Assembly (NCBI RefSeq): GCF_038593855.1
Contig: NZ_CP151996.1
Span: forward strand, 3,224,001-3,288,000
DNA: 64,000 nucleotides
Source: Lysinibacillus sp. FSL M8-0337
Lineage (GTDB): Bacteria; Bacillota; Bacilli; Bacillales_A; Planococcaceae
Direction: 5' to 3'
Shown: in pieces, positions 62,781-64,000 of the stretch
How the letters are laid out: the number at the start of each line of letters is the position of its first letter
Numbering within the stretch: the first letter of the stretch is position 1
The notes under the pieces: model-generated
What the model saw: only the letters and a program-made list of their open reading frames with translations
Told to the model about the DNA's origin: nothing
Databases searched by the model: none
Program-made: the position numbers and the translations under genes

Positions 62781-63560
62781 TTAGTCAACGTAATGGTCAG
62801 AACCGAAGAAGTTACGGAACATTTGCACTGTTGTTGCACGGTTTAAAGATGCGATAGATGTTGTTAAAGGAATACCTTTAGGACAAGCAGCTACACAGTT
62901 TTGAGAGTTACCGCAGTTAGCAAGACCGCCGTCACCCATAATTGCATTTAAACGTTCGTCTTTAATCATTGCACCTGTTGGGTGAGTGTTAAATAGACGT
63001 ACTTGTGATAATGGTGCTGGTCCAATGAATGAAGCTTTTTCAGACACGTTTGGACATGCTTCCATACATACACCACAAGTCATACATTTAGATAATTCAT
63101 AAGCCCATTGACGTTTACCTTCTGGCATACGTGGACCTTCACCTAAATCATACGTACCATCGATTGGTACCCATGCTTTAACTTTTTTCAGTGCGTTGAA
63201 CATACGATCACGGTCAACTTGTAAGTCACGTACAACCGGGAAAGTTTTCATTGGCTCAAGGCGAACTGGTTCAGTCAATTGATCAATCAATGTTGAACAT
63301 GATTGACGAGGACGACCATTGATTACCATTGAACATGCGCCACAAACTTCTTCAAGACAGTTCATATCCCATGAAACTGGTGTAGTTTTTTCACCGTTTG
63401 CCATCACTGGATTTTTTTGAATCTCCATTAACACAGAAATAACGTTCATACCATGACGGTAAGGAACTTCGAATTTCTGCCAGTAGCTTTGGCCACCTTG
63501 TGTATCTTGACGTAAAATTTCAACTTTTACCATTCTTCCAGTATTAGCTGCGATTTCCAT
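62781..63560 (-). CDS. sdhB: Succinate dehydrogenase iron-sulfur subunit
   Basis: The 259-residue electron-transfer subunit of complex II (succinate:menaquinone oxidoreductase). Three cluster motifs are visible: [2Fe-2S] ligands in C-L-E-E-V-C-G-A-C and the later C-S, [4Fe-4S] ligands in C-M-T-C-G-V-C-M-E-A-C-P, and [3Fe-4S] ligands in C-G-N-S-Q-N-C-V-A-A-C-P. It starts five bases after sdhA and ends the operon. Confidence 0.95.
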   Translation of the reverse strand: MEIAANTGRMVKVEILRQDTQGGQSYWQKFEVPYRHGMNVISVLMEIQKNPVMANGEKTTPVSWDMNCLEEVCGACSMVINGRPRQSCSTLIDQLTEPVRLEPMKTFPVVRDLQVDRDRMFNALKKVKAWVPIDGTYDLGEGPRMPEGKRQWAYELSKCMTCGVCMEACPNVSEKASFIGPAPLSQVRLFNTHPTGAMIKDERLNAIMGDGGLANCGNSQNCVAACPKGIPLTTSIASLNRATTVQMFRNFFGSDHYVD

Positions 63561-63565
63561 AATTC

Positions 63566-64000
63566 TTAGTCTCCTTTCGCAGAGTAGTCACGTTTACGTG
63601 GTGGGATTAATGAAACGTCTACTTCTTGATATGTGATAACTGGCTCGCCCGTAGCTGGGTCGAATTTCGCCATCGTTGTTTTTAAGAAGTTTTCATCATC
63701 ACGTTGCGGGAAGTCTGGTTTATAGTGCGCACCACGAGATTCATTACGTAGTAAAGCGCCTTTTGTCATTACTTTCGCTAGGTAAAGCATGTTTTTCAAC
63801 TGACGTGTAAAGTGAGCACCTTGGTTACTCCATTTTTGAGTATCGTTGATGTTAATGTTTTCCCAACGTTTTTGGAATTCACCAAGTTTTTTATATGTTT
63901 CTTCAAGTTGGTCGTTATAACGTACAACTGTCATTGTAGCAGTCATTAACTCACCAAGCTCTTTGTGAAGAAGGTAAGCGTTTTCTGTGCCGTCCATTTT
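63566..64000 (-). CDS. sdhA: Succinate dehydrogenase flavoprotein subunit, C-terminal part
   Basis: Only the last 144 codons are in the window; the gene continues past 64000. The visible part is the C-terminal helical domain of SdhA: E-L-G-E-L-M-T-A-T-M-T-V-V-R, then the active-site R-N-E-S-R-G-A-H-Y segment and D-F-P-x-R-D-D-E-N-F-L-K-T-T. Together with sdhB this is the membrane succinate dehydrogenase of the citrate cycle. Confidence 0.95.
   Translation of the reverse strand, partial: KMDGTENAYLLHKELGELMTATMTVVRYNDQLEETYKKLGEFQKRWENININDTQKWSNQGAHFTRQLKNMLYLAKVMTKGALLRNESRGAHYKPDFPQRDDENFLKTTMAKFDPATGEPVITYQEVDVSLIPPRKRDYSAKGD

Overview
The window reads as chromosome of a low-GC, spore-forming member of the Bacillales, most likely Lysinibacillus or a close relative (inference). 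Supporting genes are the qox quinol oxidase end, cspB-like, yugN, yjcZ, yfmQ, the ytbD/ytcD/ytbE group, yflJ, gerE and the sdh-ysmA-gerE-ysmB-racE/rph-rdgB-ysnB order known from Bacillus subtilis. Most genes carry strong AGGAGG-type ribosome sites.

Layout. 0-10 kb: end of qox, uspA, NUDIX, yugN, a cold-shock gene with a structured leader, a terminal-inverted-repeat non-coding element, a SET protein, a secreted SH3-like protein, and a membrane PAS-GGDEF-EAL protein encoded with a ketoacyl-synthase-like protein that lacks one catalytic His. 10-17 kb: an oligopeptide ABC transporter of unusual build: a binding protein whose two halves are in swapped order (circular permutation), two permeases with extra N-terminal membrane regions, and a divergent double ATPase. 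17-21 kb: NUDIX, DUF4256 and a two-gene type II restriction-modification system. 21-28 kb: a frameshifted small gene, yfmQ, hsmA-like, the ytbD/ytcD/ytbE cluster with an 8-bp microsatellite before ytbE, and a NERD protein. 28-35 kb: a cluster of orphan immunity-like genes (SMI1/KNR4, ankyrin, DUF4274, DUF4303-like), two of them frameshifted. 35-54 kb: an accessory region rich in repeats, ending at a tRNA-Arg gene. It holds a DisA/CdaA-like nucleotide-binding domain fused to 13 TPRs, a secreted protein/lipoprotein pair, an ene-reductase, an esterase, TauE/LysR, an intracellular subtilisin translationally coupled to a signal-less endonuclease I, a 31-residue holin-like toxin, and remnants. 54-64 kb: conserved core, with SDR, selO, yflJ, the rph-rdgB-ysnB operon, a hemolysin III gene where B. 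subtilis has gerM, racE, ysmB, gerE with a sigma-K type promoter, ysmA and sdhB/sdhA.

How the parts fit. The outer segments are housekeeping operons: respiration, cell wall, RNA processing, sporulation control. The middle looks like an accumulation zone. Repeat copies near 38.8, 46.0 and 53.6 kb resemble the sequence just downstream of tRNA-Arg and suggest old integration events with the integrase lost. The candidates for undescribed biology are the DAC-like/TPR protein, the protease-endonuclease pair and the permuted peptide-binding protein. No database search was possible; family names rest on motifs read by eye, and no base composition was computed.
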